49,472 nt of DNA from SIG710 sp045587665 (GTDB lineage Bacteria; Bacillota; Clostridia; Oscillospirales; CAG-272): NCBI GenBank assembly GCA_045587665.1, contig JAZNCT010000073.1:1-49472 (forward strand). The letters run 5' to 3'. The position numbers and the translations under genes were made by a program. The notes under the pieces were generated by a model. It was not told the DNA's origin, made no database searches, and worked only from the letters and a program-made list of their open reading frames with translations. Positions 48,322-49,472 of the stretch are shown one piece after another; position 1 is the stretch's first letter, and each line of letters begins with the position of its first letter.

Positions 48322-49039
48322 TGTTTTCCTTCTTCCTACCTATAGAAAGCTTCGATTCGGTGTGGTTCATAAGACGTTTTATATTACCCCTGTGCATAAA
48401 CACCACCATCATTGCCATAAGAAAGGCAAATATAACATCCGTGCCCCACATGATTCCGTTAGCCTTGTACCACTCCACCGTTATGGTGTTTATTCTGTGA
48501 AGTATAACAGGATAAAGGAGAGCAGCCATTACAGACCCAAGCGAAACATATTTTGTTGAAACAACAATAAAAACAAAAACAAAAAGTATCACAAAAAACA
48601 CAACAGGATTGAGCATCAGCATAGCTGCCGCACTTGTTGCCACGCCCTTTCCACCCTTAAATCGGTAATACAGGGGAAACATATGGCCAAGAACACAGAA
48701 AAATGCTGCCATATATCCGCCCTCAACAAGCCCCATAAGAGCACAGCCTACCGTTACCGCAACAACAGCCTTCAGCATATCTCCCGCCATGGTAAACACA
48801 GCAGCTCTATTGCCGTATGTGCGCTGCATATTGGTTGTGCCGCCGTTTCCGCTGCCCTTTGTTCGTATGTCCTCACCGTAACGTTTTTTCGAAATAATGA
48901 CCGCAAAATTAAAAGATCCTATCAAATAAGGAATTATAATGCAAGCAAGCGTCAAAGCTATATAGAGCACAGGAGAATGTTCCTTGCCGAAGGTCAGGTA
49001 ATCATATAAGCCATGAAGCATAAAACCGCTGTATATCAT
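48302..49039 (-). CDS. plsY: Acyl-phosphate:glycerol-3-phosphate acyltransferase PlsY
   Basis: Integral membrane enzyme making lysophosphatidic acid from acyl-phosphate. 245 residues, with the three PlsY motifs: GSFNFAVIISKK, GSGNGGTTN (62-70) and YRFKGGKGVATS (125-136). It has about 30 extra N-terminal residues compared with typical PlsY (about 200). Start ATG 49039 has GAGGAG upstream and overlaps the DUF3006 stop (ATGA). Confidence 0.95.
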   Translation of the reverse strand: MIYSGFMLHGLYDYLTFGKEHSPVLYIALTLACIIIPYLIGSFNFAVIISKKRYGEDIRTKGSGNGGTTNMQRTYGNRAAVFTMAGDMLKAVVAVTVGCALMGLVEGGYMAAFFCVLGHMFPLYYRFKGGKGVATSAAAMLMLNPVVFFVILFVFVFIVVSTKYVSLGSVMAALLYPVILHRINTITVEWYKANGIMWGTDVIFAFLMAMMVVFMHRGNIKRLMNHTESKLSIGRKKENSENENK

Positions 49040-49275
49040 TTGTTTTTATCTCCTCTCTCAAAAAGCGCTCTCAGCCTGAAAGTGTTTTTTTCACGCCTTT
49101 GGGCTTTCTCTTTTTCAAGCATTTCCAAAACTCTTATTTCTCCACACTCGGAAATGTCTGCAAAAAAAACATCTCCCTCGGAGAGTGCGGCACAAAATTC
49201 ATATTTTTCACCGTCCTCCGAAAAGCAAACGGCAATTCCTTCTTCTATCCTGTCAACGGTAAGCTTTTTCTCCAT
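49036..49275 (-). CDS. DUF3006 domain protein
   Basis: 79-residue soluble protein: KLTVDRIEEGIAVCF at the start, then a small beta-rich segment and a charged helical end, typical of DUF3006 (a short beta-barrel of unknown function common in Firmicutes). The start is put at ATG 49275; a TTG at 49305 is also in frame but has no ribosome binding site. First gene of an operon with plsY (ATGA overlap). Confidence 0.75.
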   Translation of the reverse strand: MEKKLTVDRIEEGIAVCFSEDGEKYEFCAALSEGDVFFADISECGEIRVLEMLEKEKAQRREKNTFRLRALFERGDKNK

Positions 49276-49328
49276 TTCACCAACATACCTTTCACAAAAT
49301 TTCAAACGTCAAACACAAGTCCATTGTA

Positions 49329-49357
49329 ATTATAACATAATTTTGCCGTTTTTTCAA
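49329..49357 (-). promoter_or_regulatory. Promoter of the DUF3006-plsY-methyltransferase-folC operon
   Basis: Minus strand TTGAAA (49352-49357), 17 bp, TATAAT (49329-49334), about 54 bp upstream of the DUF3006 start. The remaining bases to the right edge are AT-rich with no gene seen. Confidence 0.75.
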
Positions 49358-49472
49358 TATTATATTTCATATTCCAAAAATTATATTTATCTTTCATTTT
49401 GTGCAATTTGTATATACATTTAAGCAAATAGGCAAATTTAACAAAGTTTTTTCTTGATTTTTTGGTTTTTTT

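Noticed and set aside
1..49472. CRISPR array, tRNA, rRNA, transposon or prophage in the window
   Set aside because: Read for spaced direct repeats, cloverleaf-like sequences, transposase or integrase motifs; none was evident. Short tRNAs could be missed by eye.

Overview
The window reads as ordinary chromosome from a low-to-mid GC Gram-positive anaerobe, most likely an uncultivated gut Clostridia (Oscillospirales or Christensenellales type). Support comes from near-consensus sigma-A promoters with 16-18 bp spacers, strong GGAGG ribosome binding sites, TTG and GTG starts, many perfect bidirectional hairpin terminators between convergent genes, an L27 protein with the Firmicutes N-terminal extension beside its processing protease Prp, PlsY, VanZ-like and CPBP proteins, and YpeB- and SleB-like germination proteins pointing to a sporulating ancestry. 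I saw no transposase, phage gene, CRISPR array, rRNA or tRNA.

Layout. 1-4.2 kb: start of potB and potA (polyamine ABC importer), a TraX-like membrane protein, and a VanZ / nitroreductase / CPBP protease group. 4.3-7.6 kb: a DUF6512-like membrane protein, a uridine-kinase-like protein with an unknown N-terminal domain, thioredoxin, and two short gene remnants with intact expression signals. 7.6-13.9 kb: the most interesting locus, a cobalamin-riboswitch operon encoding a small HNH-repeat-like protein, a DUF4430-like surface protein, a transcobalamin-like surface protein (alpha/alpha barrel, two membrane helices, DUF4430), EcfT, a fused double EcfA ATPase and an S component. Together these look like a complete corrinoid capture and import system.

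13.9-18 kb: Bcp peroxiredoxin, a DUF1538 membrane protein translationally coupled to a tandem PII-like protein, and a D-Ala-D-Ala carboxypeptidase. 18.2-23.6 kb: an envelope operon (GT2-GtrA, phosphodiester glycosidase, unknown anchored protein, PAP2 phosphatase, CapA lipoprotein). 23.6-25.8 kb: a PadR / membrane protein / SGNH hydrolase operon whose promoter carries a perfect inverted repeat. 25.9-30.5 kb: tyrS, then a MutS-like / Lrp / aminotransferase run.

30.6-38.7 kb: uxaC, two small exported or beta-barrel proteins, a degenerate SleB-like protein, a YdcF-family protein, the rplU-prp-rpmA operon, a ROK-like regulator and a YpeB-like protein. 38.7-42.2 kb: two CobW/G3E GTPases in tandem (the first His-rich, the second fused to a DUF1980-like domain) and pyruvate kinase. 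42.3-45.7 kb: KDG kinase and a KDPG aldolase carrying an extra VOC-like domain, diverging from a Gfo/Idh/MocA oxidoreductase across a 310 bp region rich in inverted repeats. With uxaC and pyk these give the lower hexuronate (Entner-Doudoroff type) route to pyruvate. 45.7-49.4 kb: folC, a methyltransferase, plsY and a DUF3006 protein in one run.

All functional assignments come from reading motifs and translations by eye; no database search was run.
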